Shown: positions 44,441-56,699, counted from the stretch's first letter. The stretch: DNA of 64,000 nt from Apoda limacodes (GCA_946406115.1 OX291544.1:28661521-28725520); one strand, 5' to 3'. The notes: generated by a model from the letters alone, not told the origin. Program-made: numbers and translations.

Positions 44441-45169
44441 GATTGGACTATTATTGTATATTTAAAAATGCAACTCATTGATCTAAAGATTTTTAACTCA
44501 AGTTTACATTTATTAACATACTATCTTTCCATTTAACTGTAAACACCCTCAGTTTAATGTTAGAAGACGGACATTCCAAAATCATATAATCTCGTAAGAT
44601 ATGCAGTGCGTACCAGGGAATTTCGTAAAACAATTAAATGCATTTCCAGAAGCGATTTTTTTTTAAACATTACTGAACTTGAATGATGTGGAAAATATTA
44701 AAAATTGTTTTTTTACGTATGAAGTATCTCAAATTAGAAGCTAAGGTATACAAAACGTAGAATCTCATCATATTTGTCAAAATTGAAACACTTAATATTT
44801 AAACACAAAATGTTGATTTTGTACAAATTGAGGAATTCAAAGAGGAACGTAAATTTTAATGTTAATTTTACAATAAAAGTTGGTAAGGCGGAAATTGTTG
44901 TATGTTTCAAAATTTAAATCAGTAAGAAAATTTCCCGTTTCTTGCAAAATTATTTACATTATAAATAAACACTTACAATTTCACTTCTGTTTACATTACT
45001 GATTGATTTCGTTGATTAATTGATTGTTTTTATTTATTGGTTTTATTTTATTGGGCTTAAATTTAATTACGCTGTTAGATTTAATTACTGATATCTCAAT
45101 GGGGTCAACGACATTTTCCACTTTAGATGTGTGCTGTTTGATTATATATAATACTGGGCTGTATTACAA
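44441..45169. other. AT-rich DNA without recognisable gene
   Basis: Nothing supported. Confidence 0.35.
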
Positions 45170-45453
45170 CTGTGTCGGTGGTTTCAATTTTACCTTGTGT
45201 TCTGAGTGGCGGTGATTCGAGTCCGGCGTGTACCAATAAGTCATTTTCTTAAGTAATCAAGTATGTACATTGATTATTCGCACCACTGGCTTTTTGGTAA
45301 AGGAAAACATTGTGAGAAAACTTTCATTGTCAAAAAAAGACGTATGTGAAGTCCGCAATCCGCAGTGGGTCCGTGTGTGGACTATGGCCTAAATTACCCT
45401 TGGTGAGGGTACGCCGTGCCCCAGCATTGGGGACGTATAAGGCTAATAAGGAG
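45170..45453 (+). mobile_element. tRNA-derived SINE (family 1), copy 4
   Basis: Same word order as at 15677, with B box GATTCGAGTCC near 45212-45222 and the end 'gggacgtataaggctaataa'. A 7-bp TSD ATTACAA is at 45163-45169 and 45454-45460. Confidence 0.87.
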
Positions 45454-45691
45454 ATTACAATAGTATTTTAATATTTGTTTTACCGTGTATGTATATACAT
45501 AAATCAATTTGTCACACACACCTTTTTGATATTATTAAGTATGATTTAAGATAATAGTTTTCTGTCTATACAAAAATCTGGTTTTTATTAATTCCTAGGG
45601 TAAGAAAAGCTATATTGCACTCGGTACGACAGTTACTTTTTCTACTACCTGAAATTCCAATATAGTATTAAAAATTATATAAAAAAAAATT

Positions 45692-46703
45692 ACGGGGTCC
45701 TACCGTAATTACCTGAGGAAATGAGCTCCCGGTATTTCGGTGCTGTTGCAAGCACCATGATCGCGGGATGACTGGCGTACTTGCGAGTTTGTACAAAGTC
45801 TGTGGGCAAACATATCTATCTACCCTCTTTCTTTTTTGTTTTGTTACGGAACTACTAGAACTCACTCGAAAGTCACCACATCAGTATTGACTCACTATGT
45901 TACTGCGTTTTTCGGAGCTTACTTACTTTTGACTGTTTATTATTAATCCTAACACTGGATTCCACGTATTCGATAATTTAAACCCAACTTCCCTATTGAA
46001 ATTTCTATATTTATTAATTGCCTCTTTAACTAGTCTAGGTACATAGTGGCGTTCTATCGACAGTATTTGTAGATTGTGATATTCGATCCAATGCTTAGTG
46101 CCCAACTCCAGTAAATGTTGCAATGGCTGACTTTTGTATATCATTGTTCTTAACAGCCTTAATATGTTCGTTCATGAAGCAGGTGATGGATCTTTTTGTT
46201 TGTCCAATGTATACACAACTGCATTCTTTATTGTATACACCCGCATTTTCTAGCGGTAAAATGTCCTTAGGGGAACGCAGGCTTTGTGCGATTTTCTTTA
46301 AGGGAGTTAATACGGTCTTTATTGAATATTTGTTTAATATCTTGCCGATCTTGTCTGTTACTCCTTTAATATAAGGCAAAAATATAGGCCGATATTTAGC
46401 AAAGGACTGGCTTTTCTTGGATCTGCGATGTACCTAAACTAGTTAAACAGGCAATTGAAATTTAAACAGTCATAAATTAGTACGTTCCGAAAAACGCAGT
46501 GACACATTTACTGTCTTGGTGACTTTCGAGTCAGTTCTAGTAGTTCCGTAACATAACGATAAAGAAAGAGGGTAGATAGATATGTTTGCCTAGATAGACT
46601 TTGTACAAACTCGCAAGTACGCGATCCCGCGATCATAGTGCTTGCAACAGCACCGAAATATCGGGAGCTCATTTCCTCGGCTTATAACGGCAAGAACCTC
46701 ATA
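45692..46703 (-). mobile_element. Penelope-like element relic with inverted terminal repeats
   Basis: A 5'-truncated Penelope-like retroelement reduced to its endonuclease region, flanked by two arms of about 240 bp (45692-45935 and 46467-46703) that are reverse complements of each other with several mismatches and small indels. Shared words include 'gaaatgagctcccg(a/g)tattt', 'cggtgctgttgcaagcac', 'acttgcgagtttgtacaaag', 'aacatatctatctaccctct' and 'cactgcgtttttcgga'. Penelope-like elements are known for LTR-like repeats in direct or inverted orientation. The reverse transcriptase is missing. Confidence 0.82.
45923..46379 (-). pseudogene. Penelope-like GIY-YIG endonuclease remnant
   Basis: GIY-YIG endonucleases of Penelope-like elements nick target DNA for reverse transcription. 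The minus-strand frame from 46379 reads [16 protein letters not shown], then [20 protein letters not shown], which contains the two core strands (GVY and YIG) and part of the Cys-rich word, then [13 protein letters not shown] and QKSAIA. A single frameshift near 46110 moves into the second frame with [31 protein letters not shown] and SNTWNPV, the domain's C-terminal part. One frameshift plus missing RT make it inactive. The plus-strand frame over the same region is incidental. Confidence 0.88.
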
Positions 46704-48904
46704 AAACATTATGTTAAATAGTGATATTAACCGTGAATCTTTAAAACAATACTTTAATATAATAAATAGCTATTTACTAGATAAAAGAATTATGTCTTTT
46801 ATCAGAAAGAATGACCTGCGGGTAAAGTGGTCGATAGCCGTAGCAATACGCCTCTGATATAGTGACATTATATTATTGATTTATTAGGGATAGATACTAA
46901 GATGACTTTCTGTATGTCCCATAAGTAAAAAAAATATCAGCTTTAGAGTACCTACGTAACACTAGTTCTTGAAGAACCATAATAAGTAAGTCCAGATTAG
47001 ACAATTCTTGTCTCATCTAAAAGAAGCTAAAATAAGCAGCGCACCTTATGAACCAAGATTAAAAACCTCATAACGCTAATACACTTTCTTCGGCATTCAT
47101 TCGGAATATTGTTTTTTGCTATTTGTTTACTAATTGGTCACTATAGCAAAGGTTATAATTATTACATGCATTTATGTCATTTCTTATAAAAATCGAAGAT
47201 CAAAGTTTGATTTTGTGTCATTTAGTCAAGAAAGCACAAGTATTTACAAACTTAAAACTGGAGCTAAATTATTTTGAAGCTAAGCCAAAGTATCTAAATA
47301 ATTAAAATACCCAAATTTTCAAATTAAAGGTGAAAAAAACGAATCATGATTTAATTTTTGTTTAGAAATATAACATTTTAGTTTTCATTTTGTATTATTA
47401 TTTCCTTTTAACTTTTATTTAAGTCAAAATTGTTTAGACTCCAAACTTTAGAGGAAATGATTAATCCAATAACAATTATAATTTATGCACCCCTCAAAGA
47501 GCGACCCTGTTGTTTTCAATTATTAAATAGCACTGATTCCTGGATTTAAAATGTAAACCTATATACTTAACAATTATTTCACACATAGCAACAAAAAAAA
47601 TTAAAAACAAAATACACTGCGTAGTCCAGAAAGCCAACTAAAAATATGGAATAATCATTGATCATCAATTTAATATAAAATATCAAATATTATAATAATC
47701 TAGTTACAAATAGATATTCTCAAAATTATTATGATGAACTCTTACATATAGAACTCATATTGCAGGTTTAAAGAAATCCTCTCTTACAATATGGTTTTTT
47801 ATGGTCGCCATGTTATTTTCTAATTCTAACTCTTATTTTCTTTGTTCATACTCTAACACTTGGCTTGTTATGGCAAATGCAACGGCACGTCAATGGTTTG
47901 GATGCTACGATGCGAATGAGTGTTACCACATCAAACAACCCTAAAACCTGGTCAAATGCATCCAAAAGTGCGGGTTCCGTAGAAAAAATAAATCAGGAAT
48001 TTTTTTAAACAAATTTGTATGGTGGTTTGCGAAAGACACCTTTATTTAAAAGTTTATTAGAATCAATGACAAGATGGCTTAGAATCAAAGGCTACGGAAC
48101 CTTAAAATGTTATTATCCACTAAATGTTTTTATCATGCTACCAAAATATAACTTTTGAGGCCAAAATTTAATCTCCTCTATTTTATAATATTAATGGTGC
48201 AATAAACGTGATTATGATGAAATTCACTGTTTCTGAGTACACTGTTCATCCAACAAATATAAGAAATTTAATTTCATAATGAAGATAAACTTCAGTTGAG
48301 TCCAGATCTTTTAACTTATATGTAAGACGTGACGCTCATAAAACGCCCACTATTGTAGCGTCTGTACCTATATATAAAATAATTGTTATTACTTGCTTCT
48401 CTTGCAAATCTTATAAATAGGATATCAATATCCTATCGATATAAGGGAAAATTAAAATCTCGACACGAGATTTGGTCAATGAATTTATCCCAATTAATTA
48501 GAAAGTTGGTACCAACTATAACTAAATATAAGTAAGTCACATAGATATCTCTGTCCTTTCTTGGCTTTCCGTCTTCTATCAATTTTGGATCACCATATTA
48601 TTACTTTAAAAATAATATGAAGTCACGGCTTTTCATGATCCTCATTCTCAAAAACTCCTTTTCACATATCTTTTCATTTTCTTTATTTCCATCTTTTTCA
48701 ATCCCCTCATTTTTTAGTCTCCCCCCCCGTTATGACAAAGTCAAAATTCTTTTTTCTTTTGTAAAGATATACAAACAGGGAAAACTAAAACTATTTACAG
48801 ATTGAAAATACATATCTAAACAAATCACTTGCTACAACATCTACTGAGATGAACTTATAGAACGAGTATCGAGTTCACTGCACCTCAGGAAACTCAGTAC
48901 AGAT
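46704..48904. other. AT-rich DNA without recognisable gene
   Basis: Nothing supported. The 62-codon plus frame at 48617-48805 is Phe/Ser-rich, of low complexity and not convincing. Confidence 0.4.
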
Positions 48905-49025
48905 TACTGTGAGGTGCAGTGCTCTGGACTTACGACCCAGACATAGTCTTAAGGGGCCCCTTTCAATGAATATAATGCTCATCTATACTACTCGACTTCT
49001 TCTTATTGCCTATTATTATATACTA

Positions 49026-49258
49026 CTAGCTGTCCCGGCGAACGTTGTTCCGCTGCCGTCCCTCTGTACCCGGCGAAAGTTGGTTTTTACCTATAGTGCC
49101 CGAGTCCGGCTCGCACTTGACATATCGAGATAAAAACTATCCTATCTTTTAAGTTGGATCAAATAACAGATATTTACGAAGTTTGATCAAAATCGGTTCA
49201 GTAGTTTAGGAGTCAATTGAGGACAAACATTGTGACACGAGATTTATATATATTAAGA
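49026..49258 (-). mobile_element. Non-autonomous Helitron, complete, 233 bp (copy B)
   Basis: Inverted partner of 14174-14406, the same length. On the minus strand it begins TCTTAATATATATAAATCTC at 49258 and ends CTAG at 49029-49026, between A and T. By my base-by-base reading the two copies differ by two substitutions (one near base 44, one near base 70 from the 5' end), with no indel. The plus-strand frame 48909-49133 partly overlaps it and is incidental. Confidence 0.92.
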
Positions 49259-49574
49259 TTATATTACTCATATGTAATACACACAAAACACAAATATTTA
49301 TCCACGTTTGTAAATTTTCAATATGTTCAACAGAATCTCACCTAGTGGTCGGAAATAATTATTTTATTTTATTCCAGACTTTTATTACGCCATTAAGTAT
49401 TCTGTATAGGTATTTGTGTCCCTATATCTTTTTCTATCTAGTCAGCTTTCTATTAAAATTCTGCCGTAAAATTCACAGACATAAATAATTTTATAAATCA
49501 ATAAGACAATGTCGAAGTGACTGAACAACATTTCTGCGAACCTGAAACCTGCAAAACGGTTTTAGTCGATACAC

Positions 49575-50165
49575 AAAAATACTCCAACAAAACATACGCA
49601 GCATCAACAAAAATTATGATAGTTTGCGCGTCCTTCTAACTAGATTGCAAATGCTTTGTGACATTTTATTTTATCTGAATGTTGGTTATCATGTTACTAA
49701 TCTACCAACCCCAAAAGATTATTCTAGTTATTGCAGCTCAGGTAACTACAACCAAAACGACGGTGGTCATGGATAACAATAACTTAGACTGCAATGTAAA
49801 AGAAATTAAACTGTTTGCTACTTAAAATTAAAAACGACACTGCTATTTTGGCTATATATCGACCACCCAGTTTTGTAAACATCGAGCTATTCTTGAAATA
49901 GCTTGGTTCTCTAATTCATGAACTCTCATCGCACAAAAATATTTTAATAGTTGGCGACATAAATATAAATATTTCAGAATTAAATCAAAACTCTACTCAG
50001 TACTTGGATATGCTTTCATTTTATGGTTTGATTCCCACATATTACTCCCCTACTAAAGGCGATAGCTGTCTTGACCATGTAATTTTAAAGACGAAATTTC
50101 CTTCTACTACATTTTTTTAAATTCCACAATAACCGACCATGAAGCTGATCTCTTCTGCTTAAAAT
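49575..50165 (+). pseudogene. LINE B APE endonuclease remnant
   Basis: In pieces: LQQNIRSINKNYDSL (49575-49625), LRVLLTRLQMLCDIL, then IYRPPSF-NIELF (49855-49890; the phrase is split by a frameshift), ILIVGDINI (49945-49975), YGLIPTYYSPTKGDSCLDHVILK (50020-50090) and ITDHEADLF (50127-50155). These are the successive APE-type endonuclease blocks: the N-terminal start, the catalytic GD-N and the terminal S-D-H region. Stops and frameshifts make it inactive. Confidence 0.8.
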
Positions 50166-50261
50166 ACAAATGCTTTAAATTAATTAATAAAAGTAACACT
50201 ATCACAAAAATAAATTATGAAAAACTAAAAGAAAAATGTGAAAATTTTGATTTTAGTCCTA

Positions 50262-51062
50262 TGCTATGATAGCATGGACATTAATGCTGGTGTCCCGCAA
50301 GGCTCTGTGCTGTCACCTACGCTGTTTCTACTGCATATCAATGATATGTTGGACATCAACAACATTCATTGCTATGCAGATGACAGTACTGAAAACGCTT
50401 ATTACGTGGGCCGTGCAAGCATCCCTCGTTCCGTTGTGGAGGAAAAACGTGAAGAACTTGTGTCTCAAATCGAGATCGCTCTGTCTAAGGTCTCTGATTG
50501 GGGACAGGAAAACTTGGTCCGATTCAACCCTTCAAAGACACAAGTCTGCGCGTTCACTTCTAACAAAACCCCATTCACTGTGGTCCCACAATTCTAGAAC
50601 ACTCCCCTCTCCATCCTTAAGAGCATTGGGATCCTTGGTGTTGACATCTCCAGCGATTTTCAGTTCCGAGATCATTTGCTAGACAAGGTAAAGCTGGCGT
50701 CCAAAAAACTTGGTGTACTCAACAGAGCGAAGCAGTACTTCACGTCGGGGCAAAGGTTGCTCCTTTACAAGTCGCAAGTCCGGCCCCATATGGAGTACTG
50801 CTGCCATCTCTGGACGGGTGCATCCGGACACCAGCTTGGCCATTTTGACTCGGTTCAACGACGGGCTGCGAGAATGGTCGACGACCCCAAACTCACTTGC
50901 CGTATCGAAACCTTAAGTCTGAGGAGAGACTGCCTCCCTGTGTGTGTTCTACCGCTTGTACAATGGGTTGTGTTCTGTGGAATTGTTCGAAATGATGCCC
51001 ACGGCTACTTTCGACCATCGCACCGCTCGCCATCGGCAGGGAATTCATTCTCACACTTTAGA
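50262..51062 (+). pseudogene. Fragment of a second LINE (element A) embedded in LINE B
   Basis: Reverse-transcriptase fragment of a different, CR1/Jockey-like LINE. It starts at DINAGVPQGSVLSPTLFLLH, with the active site CYADDS at 50371-50388 and VRFNPSKTQVCAFTSNKTPF. After a stop near 50596-50598 it continues as LLDKVKLASKKLGVLNRAKQ, VRPHMEYCCHLWTGASG, FDSVQRRAARMVDDP and LSLRRDCLPVCV. It has neither its own 5' part (endonuclease, early RT) nor its 3' end, and sits in the same orientation between two LINE B segments. That is unusual for LINE integration, which normally keeps the 3' end. Confidence 0.85.
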
Positions 51063-51338
51063 ACTAAAGGATTGCTGCGATGTATTAAGAACAGGGATAA
51101 ACTGCATGCTAAATTAAAAAAGGATCCTTATAATGACATACTCAAAACGACTTACAAACGATACAGAAACTTGTGTAACAACATATTGAAAAAATGCAAA
51201 CGTCAATATGTAAGTGACGAGCTCAAATCAGCCGGAACAAACAGCAAAAAAATATGGTCATCAATAAAAAATATAACAAACGCAAATAAATCAAACACTT
51301 ATCAATATGAACTGCTCTCAATTAAAGAAACCGCCTGA
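51063..51338 (+). pseudogene. LINE B linker between endonuclease and reverse transcriptase
   Basis: TKGLLRCIKNRDKLHAKLKK, then YKRYRNLCNNILKKCKRQYV and KKIWSSIKNITN. This is the Lys/Arg-rich linker found after the endonuclease in Jockey-like ORF2 proteins. It is in frame with the end of fragment A, giving a 220-codon chimeric frame (50676-51338). It then stops at TGA. Confidence 0.8.
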
Positions 51339-51599
51339 AAAACCTATTAACGCAGTCAACAATTTTTTTGCATGCATCGTTGCTGAACTTTCAAGCAAGA
51401 TATCTACACAAACCTTGTCGCCAAATACAAACCAGGGTCACCGAAGCCGTGATTCTTTTGTACTCCTTGAAACGTGTGAAAATTAAATAGATTGGCTTAT
51501 TCTTAGCCTTAAAACTGACTGCGGACCTGGGTGGGATGGAATCACAACTAAAACACTAAAGATAATCAAAGATTCCATAGTTCCATTACTGATTTATTG

Positions 51600-51749
51600 A
51601 CGTGACAACGTCTTATAAATTGGTTTGCTGGGTGACACTTCAAGAAACTGCGTTACGCTCCGCTCACGTTATGCGCTCACAATGAGAGCGAGTGAGAGGC
51701 ACGCGCCCGCCTAAGAGCGAGAGAGACAGACATAAAATCATTGTCACGT
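51600..51749. mobile_element. Small MITE-like insertion in LINE B
   Basis: Begins ACGTGACAACG (51600-51610) and ends CATTGTCACGT (51739-51749), an 11-bp near-perfect inverted pair. It contains 'gttacgctccgctcacgtta' and 'gagagcgagtgagaggcacg'. It interrupts LINE B between DSIVPLLIY and FNRCLSEGIFPE of the RT region, so it is younger than LINE B. The insertion may extend to about 51795. No TSD was established. Confidence 0.65.
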
Positions 51750-51879
51750 AAAACTTTCGCCCGTATACCTTAGACTTAGACTTTACAGGCAACCAGTTTT
51801 TTTATTCAACCGTTGCTTAAGCGAAGGCATTTTTCCCGAAAGGAAACGAGCAGGTTAAAATAGAAGATATTGAAAGTGA

Positions 51880-52640
51880 TGCCAGATCTATAAATTACGG
51901 AGTACCACAAGGCAGTATTTTAGGCCCATCTCTCTTTCTCTGTTACATAAACGAGTTGTGTAAGCTTCAACTTGAAAACAACATCATTTCGTACGCTGAT
52001 GACACAACGCTCACATTTTTTGGTGATACACGGGATGCTACCTTCGAATATGCTCAGAAAGGCTTTAATCAGGTTTGCAACTGGCTGGCTTTAAACTCCA
52101 TTACATTCAACTCCACAAAAACAAAGTATATGACGTTCTCCATTCGAAACTCCCCCCGTCAAATAATATCTAACTACAAAATTATCTTCCACTCTTGCAC
52201 ATTAAATAAATCTCTAAGCTGTACATGTCTACCTCTTGAAAAAGTTAACTCAATTAAATACTTGGGCATCACTATTGACAACAACCTCTCGTTTTCAGAT
52301 TACATAGCTTGTCCAAAAAATCAGGAAACTCATATATTTCTTTAAAAACCTCAAAAATGTAGCTAGCTCAGACTTAATGAAAATGGTTTACATTGCGCTT
52401 TGTCAATCGGTATTAAAATATTGTATCTCCTCCTGGGTTGGCGCAAGCAGATCACTAATGCTTGATCTTGAAAGAGCCCAACGACTCATCTTAAAAGTAT
52501 GTTTCTCAAACTATACCCAACTTCAAATCTTTTTAGTAAGCTAAAAGTTTTATCGGTAAGACAATTATATGTCCAACCTTTAATTTTGAGGCAGCACACA
52601 AATCAAATCATGAGAACGCTTCCAGAAGACGTAATTATTT
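51880..52640 (+). pseudogene. LINE B reverse transcriptase, catalytic and C-terminal parts
   Basis: INYGVPQGSILGPSLFLCYINEL (51890-51960), the active site YADDTT (51991-52008), WLALNSITFNSTKTKYM and IKYLGITIDNNLSF (52252-52295). It then shifts frame into FFKNLKNVASSDLMKMVYIA, SVLKYCISSWVGASRSLMLD and LERAQRLILKV (52337-52500). The GVPQGS and YADD blocks are intact within this piece, but upstream stops, the MITE and later frameshifts exclude a functional product. Confidence 0.85.
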
Positions 52641-52978
52641 GATATGCTCAATAAAACTCACGAGAACTTCCTTTGCCCAAAAATTCTTTGCCTATAATTA
52701 TTTAAACCGGTATAGTGTACAACAAGGCTAACAAATTACTGTCTATGTATGACATGTCCCGAAAAGAATGCAAGATCACAGTTACTAACTGGCTATTAAA
52801 GCTTACATATGACGAAACCGAAAATTTTTTTTGGTGCTTTCATAAAATATATACTTAACCTATATTTATAAAAAATATATGAAAATAAAAATCACCATAA
52901 TAATAATATATGATATATAAGATATCTTTTGTACTAACAAAACACAAACCTACACCCCAGAACCCAATTCACACCCTC

Positions 52979-53003
52979 ATACACACCCTGACACATACAC
53001 ACA

Positions 53004-53062
<59 letters not shown>

Positions 53063-53104
53063 ACTCACACACTCACACTCACACTCACACACAAACACAC
53101 ACAC
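52979..53104. repeat. (CA)n microsatellite in LINE B 3' region
   Basis: A CA-rich run with a pure core (about 53005-53055) and flanks of degenerate ACACTC units. The long plus-strand frame through it is a by-product. Confidence 0.95.
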
Positions 53105-53380
53105 TTACTTTATACTAGCTTAGCAACATAGATGCATAATTATAACGTCTTTTAAAATTCCATTTTGTTATTTTTCCCAGAGGGCTCCACCAGGAAACCC
53201 ATAAAACAGGGCTTACCTAGTTTGGGCTCCTGTCCCATTTACTAATATAAGTAAAAGTTAAAAAGACTGTATTATAACAAAATTATGTTTATGTGGAAAA
53301 TAAATAAACTATTATAACTTATAACTATTATATTTAGTAACTAAGCTCTACTTTGAATACTATGTAACTTATACGTGGGT

Positions 53381-53905
53381 CACTACAAAAGTTTTGGCAT
53401 ACTCAACTCGAAGAAGAACACATTTAAATTATTCAATATTTTTTTTTGATATAAGTAATTTATTTATAATCTGAAGATAGACAATCATTTAAACAAATAT
53501 TTTAACATATAAAATTTTATTTTGCAAGCCTTTTTCGTCAAACCATGGATTTTAATCGGGATCATTTAACGTACGATGGTTTCGCTTGCAAAAGTTTTCT
53601 GATGGTTGGATGGATGCTCAATTTAAGCCTCAGGGATTATGATAAAATAAGTGAGTTAACCGCTACATAATTTAATTAAGAAAACATCTTAGCCTTAAAA
53701 AAAATATTAAGGAAGACCTAAGAATAACTTAAAAATTCATTTCCAGCCATTTCACGCAACCGCCTTGGAGTCAGGAAATTTTGTTTACGGTAGGTTTACT
53801 GACTGCGGAACGAAAACAAGTTCGTGTGACATGGCGCAAAGAAATTCTTGTAAAATATGATCACGGAAAGAAAAAGATCATTTTTATGTTACTGCTAAAG
53901 ACGAA
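53381..53905 (+). pseudogene. mariner-type transposase remnant
   Basis: From the ATG at 53545 the sequence reads MDFNRDHLTY, close to the N-terminus of mariner transposases (M-x-x-N-R-x-H). At about 53752-53870 it reads SRNRLGVRKF, then after a frameshift WRKEILVKYDHGKKK, matching the region H-L-G-V-R-K-L ... W-C-x-x-x-L-x-K-Y-D-x-G-K-S just before the catalytic domain. Most of the helix-turn-helix and the whole D,D34D core are missing. The left end may be near 53381 (cactacaaaagttttggcat); the right terminal repeat was not found. Confidence 0.65.
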
Positions 53906-54160
53906 GATAGATAGATAAATATTTTATTGGAAACTTAATATAAAGTATAAACAAATTAAAATTAAAAAAATAATTTAAAGTATAAAATCAGGTGGTCTTA
54001 TCGCTTATAAGCGATCTCTTCCAGACAACCTCTGGGTAGATAGAAAATAAAAAATATACTCAAATGATAGGTGATGCATAACTAAATTAAAGCTTAAGTA
54101 TTAACATTTACGTACAACATAATATAAATAATAATTTGAACTGTAGATAATAGTTAAATA
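53906..54160 (-). mobile_element. LINE 3'-region fragment
   Basis: 'tcaggtggtcttatcgctta', 'taagcgatctcttccagaca', 'acctctgggtag' are the reversed form of a common lepidopteran LINE 3' signature (agaggttgtctggaagagat ... gcgataag-c-cct). No coding part remains. Confidence 0.5.
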
Positions 54161-56699
54161 AAATAAATACATACCTACAAATTAAATATAATATTATATT
54201 TATATATAATACATATAAACACACATACTAACATATATTTCCTAAGATATATACAGAAGGTTTATTGAGCAAGATTGTTGTAAAATGATTTAAATTGATT
54301 CCTGAAAATATTAATAGGCTGAGATTGTTTTATGTTTAATGTTTATTTCACAGTTATGATGCATGTATTGTAAATGTATTTGCATAAAATTAATAACTTG
54401 GGTAAGTAATTCAAGTAGGAGCTGGGCAGAAGGCTGAAGATGTGAATTACAAATGCCTTTAAATTTAAATCGCTCCTTAAGTTATACAGGAGTTGATAAA
54501 TCGAACAAAATGCTGTACAGAACACAGAACAGGTTAGACTTATAAATATAATCTACCTTATAAGCGGCAATCGATAGTTTGGGTGTTTCCAGATGATGAA
54601 ATCCAATGAAGGTGAAACCCGGATGAAGTATTGGAAAAATATGATGACCACTTTTTTTTCTACAAGTCATATGTCTACAATTCTATAGACGATCAGGAAA
54701 CTTTAAATACTTACTGGTATACTAAAGTGTAGTAGTAAATCTCTTAATCTGATTTGAGAAGGATCTTTTTGCATTACGAAAGACATGCTCACCAAAGATT
54801 TTCGTAAGAGTACAGAGATTGATGAGTAGTATTATCCTCCACATCATTAATGTAGCTCCTACCGATATTTTCTCTTCCCGAAAATCAAACACGAATTGTC
54901 GTGAGCCAAGTTCGAAATTTTTTACATGCAGGCTGTGGAAGCAATCAAATTTAAAACCTCAAAATCAAATTAAAATCTTATATGACAATTATTCAAATTA
55001 GTACGTGATGAATAAATGTAAATACCTTAATCCAATAGTACCTAAATGCTTTTTTAATTAAACACAAAAGGGTATTTTAAGCTATATTTGATTGTTAAGT
55101 ATTTCTAAGTGCCCTAAAACAATTTCATTTTCGTTCAAGTGATCGTAAACGAAGTCCGTCACGGTCTCCGTTATCTTTGAGGCGTTCACGATAAATCACA
55201 ACTCTCTACGCAGTGACATCCGATCCAGAAATGAATCAACTTTACACTGATTTATTGAGATGGATATATCTCTACTGATACCGCTGAGCTTCAATGATAA
55301 ATTAATGTTTTAGAATTTGGAAATGTTATAAACAAATTATTTTCCTCTCAAGGAGTTTTAAGATTTTGAAGATTTATAGTTTTTATACATATATATAATA
55401 TTTATAATATAAGTCAAATCTGTCTATAGTATTCATAAATGTATGATGTGACCAAAAAAGACGATTTTCTAAGAAATTGAAGTCCTAACAAAATTAATTT
55501 ACACTCAGAAGATTGAAAATAGAAAATAATTTACTAATAATTTCAATATAATGTAACATTTCTAACAAATTCAAAAAAACTACAAAGTAACGTTTTATTA
55601 AGAAAAATAATTAAAAATTTTAAAAAAAGATAAAGATAAATATTACATACGTTATTCTTTGCCTTGTCTTAGATTTTAACAGACAGTTTTTTACTTATCT
55701 GTTCTGCATTGGCACTCTACTTCAAAGCGAAGACTTATTTGCGATGCCAGCTTTAGGACTTATTTTTGACTTTTTTTATTAGATTTTTAAGTCAGAAATA
55801 ATAGTTTTTATTTATTTATATTTTTTGTTAAATTAATCAATACAACGATAGAAACAGTTTTTTTCTTTTTATTTTCACTACTTAACATATTGTAGTCGTA
55901 GTAGATCGTCTAAGTAGCTATTAATAATAGAAAAACATTTGTTACCTGACTCTGTATCTGGCCGATACTTACAAAATTTAAATGGGACCAATTCGAATGC
56001 TCTCTATTTCATATATGTAAAATCTGTTAAAATGGCCAAAACCGTCGAAATTAGTTTAAAGATATCGTTTTACATACACACACAAAAAAAAGTTGAAAAT
56101 CACCTTGTTTTTGAAGCAGGTCAAGAAGTTTATGACATGAAATACATAAGCATTTGTCTTGAAAGCACTCGTGTGATCTTTATTTGAATAAATTGTGTAA
56201 ATAAATTTCAATAAATTTTATTTGTAGGGATAGTTAAAAGCAGGTTTTAATTGCATACAGCAAACACTACTCTCGAAAATGATAAGGAAAAAATATCTTT
56301 AATTTATTCATAGGTTAACGGATTATTATTTGAATATTATTTTTTAGTTGCGTTTAAATTTAATTATTTTATTGGAGACGGTTATAAAGAAATTACGACT
56401 ACGAATTATCACAGGGCCGCTCTTTAACTTAATTAAGTAAGAGTCACCCTAGCTGTGACTCTGTACCATTTAACTCTAAGGCGTTGAGTATAATTAAGTT
56501 ACGGTCGCAAAAATAAGATTAAACTTTATCCTAGCGGATTAATATTAATCTACATTTGTGTTCTGATGCCTTCATCATGTTTATTTATTTCGATGCTAAC
56601 AATTCATTATTATTTTGTAATTATTGTTGGTAAGCATAACAGTAAAACTATTTTATTAATATAATTTAATATATAATATATTTGGACATTGCATTTAAC
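54161..56699. other. AT-rich DNA without recognisable gene
   Basis: No supported gene. Open frames at 54343-54525 and 54482-54670 (minus), and 54819-55001 and 55939-56187 (plus), lack recognisable domains. A weak match to family U1 ('cttaattaagtaagagtcac') lies near 56430. Confidence 0.4.

Larger units (their letters stand above)
49510..53325 (+). mobile_element. LINE (element B), interrupted and partly chimeric
   Basis: Plus-strand non-LTR retrotransposon. It comprises an endonuclease region (49575-50165), then a foreign LINE fragment (50262-51062), then its own linker (51065-51330), a short insert (about 51600-51795), RT with active site (51880-52330), a C-terminal region (52330-52640) and a 3' untranslated part with a CA repeat and AATAAA near 53300. 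Frames are broken throughout the endonuclease and C-terminal parts. The QNIRSINKN start and RT type resemble LINE C at 25-30 kb. Confidence 0.8.

Noticed and set aside
52910..53131. Frame encoding a run of Thr-His
   Set aside because: Pure by-product of the CA microsatellite.
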